This document shows positions 32,238 to 40,515 of a stretch of 64,000 nt of DNA, piece by piece. Origin of the DNA: Leucobacter weissii (GTDB lineage: Bacteria > Actinomycetota > Actinomycetes > Actinomycetales > Microbacteriaceae); NCBI RefSeq assembly GCF_017565745.1, contig NZ_JAGDYM010000004.1, positions 186,001 through 250,000 on the forward strand, read 5' to 3'. The notes beneath the pieces are model-generated. The model had not been told where the DNA came from, did no database searches, and saw nothing but the letters and a program-made list of their open reading frames with translations. The position numbers and the translations under genes are program-made. Numbering within the stretch: the first letter of the stretch is position 1; each line of letters opens with the position of its first letter.

Positions 32238-33989
32238 GTGACCGACGCCGACCGCGCGGCCCCCGCCGCGCCCGCCGACACCGCGCCCGCCTGGTGGCGC
32301 TCCGCCGTGATCTACCAGGTGTATCCGCGATCCTTCGCCGACGCGGACGGCGACGGGATCGGCGACCTGCCCGGGATCACCGCGCGGCTGGGATATCTGC
32401 GTGCTCTCGGCGTCGACGCGGTGTGGATCTCGCCCTTCACGCCCTCGCCGCAGGCGGACGGCGGCTACGACGTGGCGGACTACTGCGGGGTCGACCCGCT
32501 CTTCGGCGCGCTGGACGACGCCGACGCGCTCCTCGCCCGCGCGCACGAGCTCGGGCTGCGGGTGATCATCGATCTCGTGCCCAATCACACGAGCGACGAG
32601 CACCCGTGGTTCCAGCGCGCGCTCGCCGCGGGCCCCGGCAGCCCGGAGCGCGACTGGTACCACTTCCGCGATGCGGATCCGGAGGATCCCTCGCGACCGC
32701 CGAACGACTGGCCCTCGGAGTTCGGCGGTCCCGCCTGGTCGAAGGAGCCCGCGCCGCGTCCTTCGGCGCCCGAGGGCAGCGCCGGACAGTGGTACCTGCA
32801 CCTCTTCGATGCGAAGCAGCCCGACCTCAACTGGGAGCATCCGCCGGTGCGCGAGGCCTTCGAGAGGATTCTGCGCTTCTGGCTCGACCGCGGCGTCGAC
32901 GGCTTCCGCGTCGACGTCGCGCACGGCCTGGTGAAGGCGCCCGGCCTGCCCGATTCGGGCCTCACCCGCGACGAGCTGGCGAACGGGACCATGCCGACGA
33001 GCGTCGCGCCCTACTACGACCAGGAGGGCGTGCACGACGTCTACCGCGCGTGGCGCCGGATCCTCGACGAGTATCCGGGAGATCGCGTGATGGTCGCCGA
33101 GGCCTGGATCCGGCCCTACGACCGGGTGGCCCGCTATGTGCGGCCCGACGAGCACCATCAGGCCTTCAACTTCCCGTTCCTCAGCACCGTGTGGGACGCC
33201 GACGCCCTGCGCGCGAGCATCGCCGCCTCCTTCCGCGCGAACGAGCCGGTGGGCGCGCCGACCACCTGGGTGCTCTCCAACCACGACGTGATCCGCCACG
33301 CCACCCGCTTCGCGCTGGCCGATCGCGGCGCGACGGCTCAGCTCGGCGCACCCGTGGCCGCGCCCGATCCCGCGCTCGGCCTGCGGCGGGCCCGGGCCGC
33401 CACCGCGCTGATGCTCGCGCTTCCCGGCAGCGCCTATCTCTACCAGGGGGAGGAGCTGGGCCTGCCCGAGGTGCTCGACCTCGATCCCGAGGCGCGGCGG
33501 GATCCGACCTTCCGCCGCACGGGCGGTGCGCGGCTCGGCCGCGACGGCTGCCGCGTGCCGATCCCCTGGGAGGGCGACGCGCCGGCCTACGGTTTCAGCC
33601 CCTCCGGCGCCTCGTGGCTTCCGCAGCCGCCGGTGTTCGGCGAGCTCGCCGTCGACCGTCAGGAGGGGGCGGCCGGCTCGACGCTCGAACTCTACCGCCG
33701 CCTGCTCGCCCTGCGGCGCGAGCGCGGGCTCGGGTCGGGGTCGCTCGCGTGGGTCGAGATCGACGGCGCCGATATCGAGGGCGCGCACGACGGGATCGTG
33801 GCCTTCGACGTGACCGCGGTGTCGGGCGCCACCCGCGTGGTGCTCAACCTCGGCCCGGCCTGGACGATTCCCGCGGGGTGGCGGGTGCTCGTGGCCAGCG
33901 ATCCCGGCGCCGGGGAGGACCCCGGCTCGCGCGAGGATCCCGCCGCCGCGCTGCTGCCCACCGATTGCGCCGTGTGGCTCGCCGGCTGA
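32238..33989 (+). CDS. GH13 alpha-glucosidase
   Basis: A 583-residue GH13 enzyme. AVIYQVYPRSFADADGDGIGD opens the barrel near 23-43, with DLVPNHTSDEHPWF (about 112-125), D226 (GFRVDVAHG), E288 (VMVAEAW) and D350 (WVLSNHDVIRH). The pattern is that of alpha-glucosidases that cleave maltose and short maltooligosaccharides, consistent with finishing what GlgP and GlgX leave. Trehalose synthase or oligo-1,6-glucosidase are less likely alternatives. GTG 32238 has AAAGG 8 nt upstream; GTG 32229, which overlaps the glgX stop, is also possible. Confidence 0.85.
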   Translation: MTDADRAAPAAPADTAPAWWRSAVIYQVYPRSFADADGDGIGDLPGITARLGYLRALGVDAVWISPFTPSPQADGGYDVADYCGVDPLFGALDDADALLARAHELGLRVIIDLVPNHTSDEHPWFQRALAAGPGSPERDWYHFRDADPEDPSRPPNDWPSEFGGPAWSKEPAPRPSAPEGSAGQWYLHLFDAKQPDLNWEHPPVREAFERILRFWLDRGVDGFRVDVAHGLVKAPGLPDSGLTRDELANGTMPTSVAPYYDQEGVHDVYRAWRRILDEYPGDRVMVAEAWIRPYDRVARYVRPDEHHQAFNFPFLSTVWDADALRASIAASFRANEPVGAPTTWVLSNHDVIRHATRFALADRGATAQLGAPVAAPDPALGLRRARAATALMLALPGSAYLYQGEELGLPEVLDLDPEARRDPTFRRTGGARLGRDGCRVPIPWEGDAPAYGFSPSGASWLPQPPVFGELAVDRQEGAAGSTLELYRRLLALRRERGLGSGSLAWVEIDGADIEGAHDGIVAFDVTAVSGATRVVLNLGPAWTIPAGWRVLVASDPGAGEDPGSREDPAAALLPTDCAVWLAG

Positions 33990-34023
33990 GCGGCTGAACG
34001 TTCTCCGAGGGATCAGCTCCGAC

Positions 34024-34041
34024 GTTCCCGAAGCCGGGAAC
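34024..34041 (+). terminator. Hairpin after the alpha-glucosidase gene
   Basis: GTTCCCG-AAGC-CGGGAAC, a 7-bp stem with a tetraloop, 35 nt after the stop of the last glycogen-cluster gene. No T tract. It separates the glg cluster from the serpin gene; the remaining gap to 34180 shows no clear promoter. Confidence 0.4.
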
Positions 34042-34180
34042 CGTCGCGCCCATCCCGGTGCGCACGGGCAAGGCGGCGGATCCGGAGTCCGGGGCCGGAC
34101 GCACGGTGTCAGGTTTTGCCGGCTCCAGCGATGTACCGGGTGAGAGCGGGTCGCGAGCGGCCCCGAGCATCGGAGCTCGA

Positions 34181-34210
34181 AGGGACAGCGAAGTGGGGGA
34201 CAGTGAAGTG
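34181..34210 (+). repeat. 15-bp tandem duplication covering the serpin ribosome site and start
   Basis: 34181-34195 and 34196-34210 match at 13 of 15 bases. Each unit contains a purine-rich ribosome-site-like stretch, a 7-nt spacer and GTG, and both GTGs (34193, 34208) are in frame with the serpin. Confidence 0.65.
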
Positions 34211-35584
34211 ACGCACACGAACGGCGCACGGAGGCAGACGCCGCCGATCTCCGCCGCGGGGCGGCGACCCATCCGGTCGCTCGCGGGGCTCGCGCTGCCG
34301 CTGGCGCTGCTCGCGGGATGCGCCGCGCCGGCCACGACGCCGGTCGCGGGCAAGGAGGGCACGGTGCGGGCCGAGAACGCGTCGATGCGCACGGTCGGAC
34401 TGGACGACGCCGGAGCGCTGGACGCGGTGGTCGCGGCGACCGGAGCGCTCGGGCTGACCGTGCTCGGTGCGGCGCCCGACGAGGGCAACGCCGTGGTGTC
34501 GCCGGCGAGCCTGGCGACGGCGCTGGCGATGCTGGGCGAGGGCGCCCGCGGCGAGAGCCTCGACGAGTTGGAGCGTGCGCTCGGCGCGAGCGGCGAGGAG
34601 CGTCGGGATGCCTTCGCGGCGCTGCAGCGCTCGGTTCTCGAGCTGGACGGCGACCCGTTCGACGCGACCGCGGACGAGCTGCCGGAGCGGCCGATCCTGC
34701 ATCTCGCCAACAACGTGGTCGTGCACAACGGCGAGGGCTTCGAGGTGCTCCCCGAGTATCTGGCGGCGCTCGCCGACGGCTTCGACGCCGGGGTGCAGTA
34801 CGCGGACCTGACCTCGGACGCGGGCAAGGCCGTGCTGAGCGAGTGGGTGAACGAGCACACGGGCGGACTGATCGAGGAGTCGGCGATCCGCACCCACGCG
34901 GATCTGCGGGTGGTGCTGCAGGATGCGATCCTGTTCGCCGCGAGATGGCAGACCCCGTTCGATGCGGGCAGCAGCTACCGTCGGCCGTTCACCCTGCCGA
35001 GCGGCGAGCGGGTCGAGGTCGACACGATGCACGCCTCCGGCGGAGAAGGCGGCGTGTTCGCCCACGCCGAGCTCGGCGGTGGCTGGGTGGCGGTGCGCCT
35101 GCCCTACCAGGAGGGTGCGCACAGCGATCTGCTGCTGCCGCCGAAGGGCACCGACCCCGCCGCGGCGACGCCGGCGCTGCTGGCCGAGGCCGCCGAGCAG
35201 CTCGATGCGGCGAAGCCGGTGCCGCTCGCGCTCTCGCTGCCGAAGATCGACATCGAGGCCGAGACGCCGCTCGATCTGATCGAGAGCGGAGCGCTCGAGC
35301 AGGCCGGGGTCTCCGCCGTCGTCTGCGGCAGCGGACGCAGTGACCTCTCGGGCATCGCCGGGGGGAGCACTCGGCTGTGCCTCGATCAGGCGGTGCAGCA
35401 GGCAGTGCTGCGCGTCGACGAGGCGGGCACCGTCGCGGCGGCCGCCACGGAGGTCGGGATCTCGACGTTCTCGGCCCAGGCCGCCCCAGCGGCCGTGCAC
35501 TTCGATCGGCCGTTCCTGCTCACCATCACCCACAGCGAGAGCGGCTGGCCGCTGTTCCAGGCCGCGATCCGCGATCCGCGGTGA
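34208..35584 (+). CDS. Serpin-family lipoprotein (serine-protease inhibitor)
   Basis: A 458-residue serpin with a lipoprotein signal: basic start, hydrophobic stretch 24-36, lipobox LLAGC with C38. Serpin hallmarks are ordered correctly: NAVVSPASLATALAMLGEGA near 97-116, HLANNVV, the central FAARWQTPF region, and a hinge at 405-412 (EAGTVAAAA) with a reactive loop of about 20 residues. HFDRPFLLTITH follows as the C-terminal strand. The alanine-rich hinge is what inhibitory serpins need to insert the cleaved loop. It should be anchored outside the cell and trap proteases. The start could also be GTG 34193. Intact serpins are sparse in bacteria. Confidence 0.87.
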   Translation: MTHTNGARRQTPPISAAGRRPIRSLAGLALPLALLAGCAAPATTPVAGKEGTVRAENASMRTVGLDDAGALDAVVAATGALGLTVLGAAPDEGNAVVSPASLATALAMLGEGARGESLDELERALGASGEERRDAFAALQRSVLELDGDPFDATADELPERPILHLANNVVVHNGEGFEVLPEYLAALADGFDAGVQYADLTSDAGKAVLSEWVNEHTGGLIEESAIRTHADLRVVLQDAILFAARWQTPFDAGSSYRRPFTLPSGERVEVDTMHASGGEGGVFAHAELGGGWVAVRLPYQEGAHSDLLLPPKGTDPAAATPALLAEAAEQLDAAKPVPLALSLPKIDIEAETPLDLIESGALEQAGVSAVVCGSGRSDLSGIAGGSTRLCLDQAVQQAVLRVDEAGTVAAAATEVGISTFSAQAAPAAVHFDRPFLLTITHSESGWPLFQAAIRDPR

Positions 35585-35604
35585 TCCGTCACCCGCTCAG
35601 TCGA

Positions 35605-36258
35605 TCACTCCATCAGGAGACGGGCTGCGGAGTCCCGTCCGTGTTCCATGTGCCGGCGCATCAGCCGCGAGGCCTCGTCAGGACTCTGCTGCTCGATCGC
35701 GGCGTTGATCGCGTTGTGCGACTCCACCGATTCCTGCCAGTAGTCGAATCGGGACTTCGGCGTGGGAAGACCGAACAGCTGAGCCGAGAGCCGGGAGAGC
35801 AGATCCGTGATGCTGGGATTCTGCGCGGCCTCCCAGAGCTGGAAGTGCCAGCTGTCCATGAGACGCAGCGGATCTTCGTGCGCGGCGACCTGCGCCGCGG
35901 CCTGGTCTGCGATGCGCTTCAGTGTGAGGATCTGCTGGGTCGTGCGCCGCAGCGCAGCGAGCCGGGCCGCCTCGGCCTCGAGCACGATGGCGGCGTCGTA
36001 GACGGCAACGATCTCGTCGATGGAGAAGACGCGTACTCGGAGGCCCTTGGCTGAGCGGCTCAGCACACCATCGTGCTCGAGACGGAAGAGCGCCTCCCGC
36101 ACAGGGGTTCTGGACACGCCGAGATCATCGGCCAGAGCAACTTCGCGCAGGAGCTCGCCAGGGCGGTACTGGGCCTGCAGGATGCGTTCGCGGATGATCT
36201 CGTAGGGGGTGGCCGATGGCACGTCGGCGCCGCCCCTCGCCTGAGCATCCTCGGTCAT
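35605..36258 (-). CDS. GntR-family regulator, FadR/FCD subfamily
   Basis: A 217-residue regulator. The N-terminal winged helix has YEIIRERILQAQYRPGELLR (about 17-36) and LGVSRTPVREALFRLEHDG (about 45-63). The all-helical FCD ligand domain (about 80-210) keeps the spaced histidine/acid pattern, including SHNAINAAI. FCD regulators sense small carboxylates or other metabolites. GAGGAGGAG precedes the ATG at 36258; the longer frame to 36441 is leader. It is divergent from the ABC/LLM operon, which it very likely controls through the TGTATACA site. It is convergent with the serpin gene, 20 bp apart. Confidence 0.88.
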   Translation of the reverse strand: MTEDAQARGGADVPSATPYEIIRERILQAQYRPGELLREVALADDLGVSRTPVREALFRLEHDGVLSRSAKGLRVRVFSIDEIVAVYDAAIVLEAEAARLAALRRTTQQILTLKRIADQAAAQVAAHEDPLRLMDSWHFQLWEAAQNPSITDLLSRLSAQLFGLPTPKSRFDYWQESVESHNAINAAIEQQSPDEASRLMRRHMEHGRDSAARLLME

Positions 36259-36310
36259 CCGTCTCCTCCTCGCCGAAGCACACCCTATCGAATGGGTGAG
36301 TTGTGAAGAA

Positions 36311-36339
36311 CTATTACGCATTTTTGTATACAGTAGCAA
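36311..36339 (-). promoter_or_regulatory. gntR promoter
   Basis: Minus strand: -35 TTGCTA (36334-36339), 17-bp spacer, -10 TAATAG (36311-36316) with a TG one base upstream of it (extended-10 like). Transcription would start near 36304, about 46 nt before the gntR ATG. Confidence 0.6.
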
Positions 36340-36352
36340 CGATCCGAATACA
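36324..36352 (+). promoter_or_regulatory. Promoter of the ABC/LLM/sulfurtransferase operon
   Basis: Plus strand: -35 TTGTAT (36324-36329), 17-bp spacer, -10 AATACA (36347-36352). The leader of about 98 nt contains a GC-rich stem-loop region (about 36364-36412) but no recognised riboswitch. Confidence 0.45.
36325..36332. promoter_or_regulatory. Palindromic operator TGTATACA
   Basis: TGTATACA, inside an AT-rich island, lies in the spacer of the gntR promoter and overlaps the -35 of the divergent operon. FadR-type GntR regulators commonly bind such TnGTATACnA-like palindromes. One bound dimer could repress both directions. Confidence 0.6.
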
Positions 36353-36457
36353 GTCCTTCTCGAGGGTGTAGAACGGCGGGCCGCGCCCGCTGCGGCGCAT
36401 CTCGCCGAGCACCCGCATCGAGACCACCTGAAGCACGGCACGAGAGAAGAGTAGGAA

Positions 36458-37525
36458 ATGGATCAGATCACGCGAGGCATCGCGCCCAACAGACGGGGAA
36501 AGGGAGTGGCGGCACTCGGCGCGGTGGCGCTGGCCCTCGGACTGACTGCGTGCTCCTCTCCTGCGAGCGAGGAATCGCCGGCGGGTGAAGAGACCGACAG
36601 TACTCCGGTCACCGTCGCACTCGACTGGACGACCAACACCAACCACGTAGGCATCTATGTCGCCGAGGAGCTGGGGTACTACGAGGAGGCCGGCTTGGAG
36701 CTGGAGATCCTGCCGTACGCGTCGTCGCCCACCACCGACCTCATCGAGAGCGGCTCCGCGGACTTCGGCGTGAGCACGCAGGCGGTGGTCCAGCAGGCAC
36801 GCACCGCGGGAGCCGACCTCGCGTCGGTCTTCGCGGTCGTCCAGAAGGAGACCGGGGCACTGGTGACCCTGCCGGATCGCGACGATATCGCTTCGCCGAG
36901 CGATCTCGACGGCAAGCTCTACGGCGGCTTCGGCATTCCGCTCTATCACAAGCTCGCGCAGCAGGTGATCAAGAACGACGGCGGCCAGGGAGACATCGAG
37001 GAGGTGACCCTCACCACCGGAGCCTACGACGCGCTGGAGGCGGGATCGATCGACTTCACCGCGGCCATCACCACCTGGGAGAGCATCCTGCAGGAGCAGG
37101 CCGGCCAGCCGTTCCAGGTGTTCGAATACGAGGACTTCGGCATCCCGAACGAGCAGACGATCCTGATCGCGACGAGCGACGAGACCATCTCCGCGGATCC
37201 CGAGAAGGTCGAGGCCTTCGTGCAGGCCACGCAACGCGGCTATCAGTACACCATCGACAACCGCGAAGAGGCGGCTCAGCTGCTGATCGACGCGGATACG
37301 ACCACGCTCGGCGAGTCCGAGGAACTGGTGCGCGCCAGCCTCGACAAGCTCATCGACGAGGGCTACTTCCAGAACGGGGACCGAGCTGTGGGCTCCCACG
37401 ACCCCGAGGCCTGGGACGGTTTCGGCGGATTCCTCCTGGAGTCCGAACTGCTGACGGATGGCTCGGGCGAGATCGTGACCGAGGCGCCCGACTGGGAGAG
37501 CTACTACACGAATGAGTACCTCTAA
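36458..37525 (+). CDS. ABC transporter substrate-binding lipoprotein, NMT1/THI5 type
   Basis: A 355-residue binding protein. It has a lipoprotein signal (lipobox LTAC with C32), then the NMT1/THI5-like fold: VALDWTTNTNHVGIYVAEEL (about 51-70), YYEEAGLELEI, and SADFGVSTQA (about 104-113). The DWTTNTNH stretch resembles pyrimidine/formylaminopyrimidine-binding ThiY proteins, but the same fold binds sulfonates, nitrate and other small anions or heterocycles. A short TAGGAA-type ribosome site precedes the ATG. It begins the operon under the GntR operator; the downstream monooxygenases and sulfurtransferase argue for an organosulfur ligand. Confidence 0.85.
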   Translation: MDQITRGIAPNRRGKGVAALGAVALALGLTACSSPASEESPAGEETDSTPVTVALDWTTNTNHVGIYVAEELGYYEEAGLELEILPYASSPTTDLIESGSADFGVSTQAVVQQARTAGADLASVFAVVQKETGALVTLPDRDDIASPSDLDGKLYGGFGIPLYHKLAQQVIKNDGGQGDIEEVTLTTGAYDALEAGSIDFTAAITTWESILQEQAGQPFQVFEYEDFGIPNEQTILIATSDETISADPEKVEAFVQATQRGYQYTIDNREEAAQLLIDADTTTLGESEELVRASLDKLIDEGYFQNGDRAVGSHDPEAWDGFGGFLLESELLTDGSGEIVTEAPDWESYYTNEYL

Positions 37526-38312
37526 CCGGGTCGTCGGGATCAGGGCTGGAGCGCTGGGTTCGGTGCTCCAGCCCCTTGCCCTCATCGCCGCGCTGCTGCT
37601 GCTCTGGCAGGTGATCGCGAGCATCGGGGTGATTCCCGTGCGGCTGCTCCCCGGGCCGGTCGCGGTGCTCGAAGCGGCCTGGAATTCGCGGGAGGCGCTG
37701 CTCGCGAACACCTGGCCCACGTTGCGTGCGGCGGTGCTCGGCTTCTCGCTGGCGCTCGTCGCGGCCTTCCTGATCTCGCTGCTGCTCGACTTCTCGGCTG
37801 CGCTGCGCCGGGCGGTGCTGCCCGTCCTCATCATCAGCCAGACGCTTCCCATCGTCGCGATCGCACCGCTGGTGATCCTCTGGTTCGGGTTCGGGCTGCT
37901 CCCGAAGGTGCTGCTCGTCGCGCTGGTGACCTTCTTCCCGTTGACGATCAGCCTGCTGCAGGGGTATCGCTCGAGCGATCCCGATGCGGAGCGCCTCGTG
38001 CGCTCGATCCGGCCCGGTGCCTGGAGCGTGTTCCGGCACGTGCGCCTCCCGTCGGCCACCGTGTCGTTCTTCTCCGGGCTGCGCATCTCGATCACCTACG
38101 GGGTGGTCGGGGCGATCTTCGCGGAGTACGCCGGTGCGGTGTCCGGTCTCGGCGTGTTCATGCTGCAGTCCAAGGCCTCGTTCCGCACCGACCTCGTGCT
38201 CGCGGCAGTCGTGGTCTCGAGCCTGCTGACGCTCCTGCTGTACGCGGTGGTGCTGGTGATCGAGCGGGTCACCGTGCCCTGGGTGCGCATCGAACAGGGG
38301 AGGACCCGATGA
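37512..38312 (+). CDS. ABC transporter permease (SsuC/ThiX-like)
   Basis: A 266-residue permease with about six membrane helices. The EAA loop DPDAERLVRSIRPGAWSVFRHVRLP (spread over about 157-181) replaces the usual EAA alanines in part. The TauC/SsuC-type SQTLPIVAIAPLVILWFGFG stretch lies near 113-132. It overlaps the binding-protein gene by 14 bp and its stop overlaps the ATPase start as ATGA. Forms a homodimeric pore with the ATPase. Confidence 0.9.
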   Translation: MSTSNRVVGIRAGALGSVLQPLALIAALLLLWQVIASIGVIPVRLLPGPVAVLEAAWNSREALLANTWPTLRAAVLGFSLALVAAFLISLLLDFSAALRRAVLPVLIISQTLPIVAIAPLVILWFGFGLLPKVLLVALVTFFPLTISLLQGYRSSDPDAERLVRSIRPGAWSVFRHVRLPSATVSFFSGLRISITYGVVGAIFAEYAGAVSGLGVFMLQSKASFRTDLVLAAVVVSSLLTLLLYAVVLVIERVTVPWVRIEQGRTR

Positions 38313-39097
38313 ATGCGTCGATCACGCCCAAGCTGCGCGCAAGCGGCTTGAGCCACGGCTTCGATGGACGCGCGGTGCTGCGGGATCTCGATCTCAGCGT
38401 GCGGGGCGGAGAGTTCGTCAGCATCATCGGGCCGAGCGGCAGCGGCAAGAGCACGCTCCTCTCCATCCTGACCGGAGGACTCCGCGCCGATGCCGGTGCG
38501 CTCGAAGTCGACGGCCGTCCGGTCGAGCGCCCCGACGCCGACGCATTCGCATTCATGCCGCAGCGCGACGTGCTGCTCCCCTGGAAGCGCATCGTCGACA
38601 ACGCCGCCTTCGGGCTGCAGCTTCGCGGCGTGCCGCGCGCGGAAGCGCGACGCCGGGTGGCTTCTCTGCTCGCCGAATTCGGCCTGTCCGGCACGGAACG
38701 TCTCTACCCGAGGCAGCTCTCCGGGGGCATGCGTCAGCGCGTCGCGCTCCTGCGCACCGTCGTTCAGGAGCGCGGGCTCGTATTCCTCGATGAGCCGTTC
38801 GGCGCCCTCGATGCGATCACCAGGCTCGAACTGCAGCAGTGGATGGCGCGGATGTGGGATCGCCACCGCTGGACCGTGGTGCTGGTCACGCACGACATCC
38901 GCGAGGCTCTGCTGCTCTCGGACCGCGTGCTCGTGCTCGCCGGACGACCCGCCGGAATCGCGACCCAACTCCAGGTGCCGCGCGACAGCCGGATCCGCGA
39001 CCGTGATTTTCTGCTCGAGCCGGATGTCGTTCGGCTCGAGAAGCAGCTGCTCGACGCGCTCGCCGCGCACACCGCCGCCGTCACCGAGGAGGAATAG
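38309..39097 (+). CDS. ABC transporter ATP-binding protein (SsuB/TauB/ThiZ-like)
   Basis: A 262-residue ATPase. Walker A is GPSGSGKST (about 41-49), the Q-loop MPQRDVLLPW (about 79-88), the signature LSGGMRQR (about 137-144) and Walker B LVFLDEPFGALD (about 155-166). The Q-loop form and the short length match nitrate/sulfonate/taurine and thiamine-precursor importers. Only 2 nt separate its stop from the following monooxygenase. Confidence 0.92.
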   Translation: MNASITPKLRASGLSHGFDGRAVLRDLDLSVRGGEFVSIIGPSGSGKSTLLSILTGGLRADAGALEVDGRPVERPDADAFAFMPQRDVLLPWKRIVDNAAFGLQLRGVPRAEARRRVASLLAEFGLSGTERLYPRQLSGGMRQRVALLRTVVQERGLVFLDEPFGALDAITRLELQQWMARMWDRHRWTVVLVTHDIREALLLSDRVLVLAGRPAGIATQLQVPRDSRIRDRDFLLEPDVVRLEKQLLDALAAHTAAVTEEE

Positions 39098-39099
39098 GG

Positions 39100-40452
39100 A
39101 TGTCGCCTCGCCCGTTGATCCTGAACGCGTTCCTGACGCAGAACCTCTCGCACATCCACCACGGGAAATGGCGCGATCCCAGCTCCCGGAACGTGGACTT
39201 CAACGATCTGAGCGCCTGGACCGAGCTGGTGGAGGCCCTGGAGCACGGTGGCTTCGACGCGATCTTCTTCGCTGACGTGCTCGGCTTCGGAGACGACACC
39301 GCCGGCGGCTGGCGGGAGGCCGCACGGTACGGCGTGCAATTCCCTGCGGGGGATCCCGCCGCGTTGGTCCCCGCCCTCGTCGCCCGGACCAGCGAACTGA
39401 ATTTTGTGCTGACCAGCTCGATCCTGAAGGAGCACCCCTTCGTCTTCGCACGCTACATCGCCACGCTGGACCATCTGTCGGGCGGCAGGATCGGCTGGAA
39501 CGTCGTGACGAGCTCGCGCCGCACCGAGGCCCGCGCCGTCGGTCTCGCGGAGATCTCCCCGCATGCCGAACGCTACGCGATGGCCGAGGAGTACCTGGAG
39601 GTCGTGTACGCTCTGCTCGAGACGAGCTGGGAAGAGGGGGCGATCATCGCCGACCGCGCGAGCGGCGAATACCTCGATGATCGCAAGCTGCACGAGATCC
39701 ACCACCGCGGCGCGCACTGGACCGTCGACGCAGTGCAGCAGCAGGCGCCCTCGCCTCAGCGGACCCCGGTGCTCTTCCAGGCGGGGGGATCCCCCGTGGG
39801 GCGCGACTTCGCGGCCCGGCATGCCGAGGGCACCTTCATCGCCGGTCACGACCCCGCTTCGGCAGCCAGGGTGATCGGCGAGACGCGAGCGCTGCTCGCG
39901 AAGCACGGGAGGCGAGCGGACGACCTCCGGTTCATCCAGGGACTGAGCTTCGTGGTCGGTTCGACCGACGAGGAGGCGCAGCGACTCAGCACTGACATCG
40001 ACGACGAGCTGGTGGAGCAGGCCATGCTGATCCATATGAGCAGCACCATCGGCATCGATTTCACGAGCATCGATCTCGACCAGCCGGTGGAGGGATTCCA
40101 GAGTCGGCGCGTGCAGGGTGCGGTGCAAGGGCTGCTCGACAGCGCCCCGGGAAAGCCCAAGACATTCCGCGAGCTCGCCCGCTGGGCCTGGTCGCAGCGC
40201 GTCGTCGGCGGCCCCGAGACCATCGCGGATCGCGTCGCCGAGTGGGCTCGAGCCGGGGTGGACGGCCTGAACATCATCCATGTGACCACGCCCGGCAGCT
40301 ATCTCGACTTCGTCGATCAGGTGCTGCCGGTGCTGCGCGAGCGCGGGCTCGCGCGGCGCGGACGCCGCTCCGGAACCTTCCGCGAACAGTTGTTCCCCGG
40401 CCGCGGACCGCGGCTGCCGGAACGGCATCCCGCGCGGAGGCAGGGACGCTGA
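39100..40452 (+). CDS. LLM-class flavin-dependent monooxygenase (NtaA/SnaA/DszA family), first
   Basis: A 450-residue TIM-barrel monooxygenase. The family's opening LNAFLTQNLSHIHHGKWRDP (about 8-27) and FDAIFFADVLG (about 52-62) are followed by LSGGRIGWNVVTSS (about 125-138), the HAERYAMAEEYLEVVYALLE helix, and SPQRTPVLFQAGGSPVGRDFA. It needs reduced FMN from a separate reductase, absent in this operon. Substrate unknown; family members cleave C-S or C-N bonds. It is about 35-40% similar by eye to the second LLM gene of the operon (41388) but differs in the C-terminal tail, which is basic here. Confidence 0.88.
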   Translation: MSPRPLILNAFLTQNLSHIHHGKWRDPSSRNVDFNDLSAWTELVEALEHGGFDAIFFADVLGFGDDTAGGWREAARYGVQFPAGDPAALVPALVARTSELNFVLTSSILKEHPFVFARYIATLDHLSGGRIGWNVVTSSRRTEARAVGLAEISPHAERYAMAEEYLEVVYALLETSWEEGAIIADRASGEYLDDRKLHEIHHRGAHWTVDAVQQQAPSPQRTPVLFQAGGSPVGRDFAARHAEGTFIAGHDPASAARVIGETRALLAKHGRRADDLRFIQGLSFVVGSTDEEAQRLSTDIDDELVEQAMLIHMSSTIGIDFTSIDLDQPVEGFQSRRVQGAVQGLLDSAPGKPKTFRELARWAWSQRVVGGPETIADRVAEWARAGVDGLNIIHVTTPGSYLDFVDQVLPVLRERGLARRGRRSGTFREQLFPGRGPRLPERHPARRQGR

Positions 40453-40515
40453 GGCCGGACCACGAACCATCTGAGCCCGAGTTCGGGCGCATCACCACGA
40501 GAGAAGGGAAGACCC

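Noticed and set aside
36353..36457. Possible TPP riboswitch upstream of the THI5-like binding protein
   Set aside because: ACCTGA and a GGGTG/CACCC pairing are present, but the conserved CUGAGA element and the correct P1-P5 order are missing.
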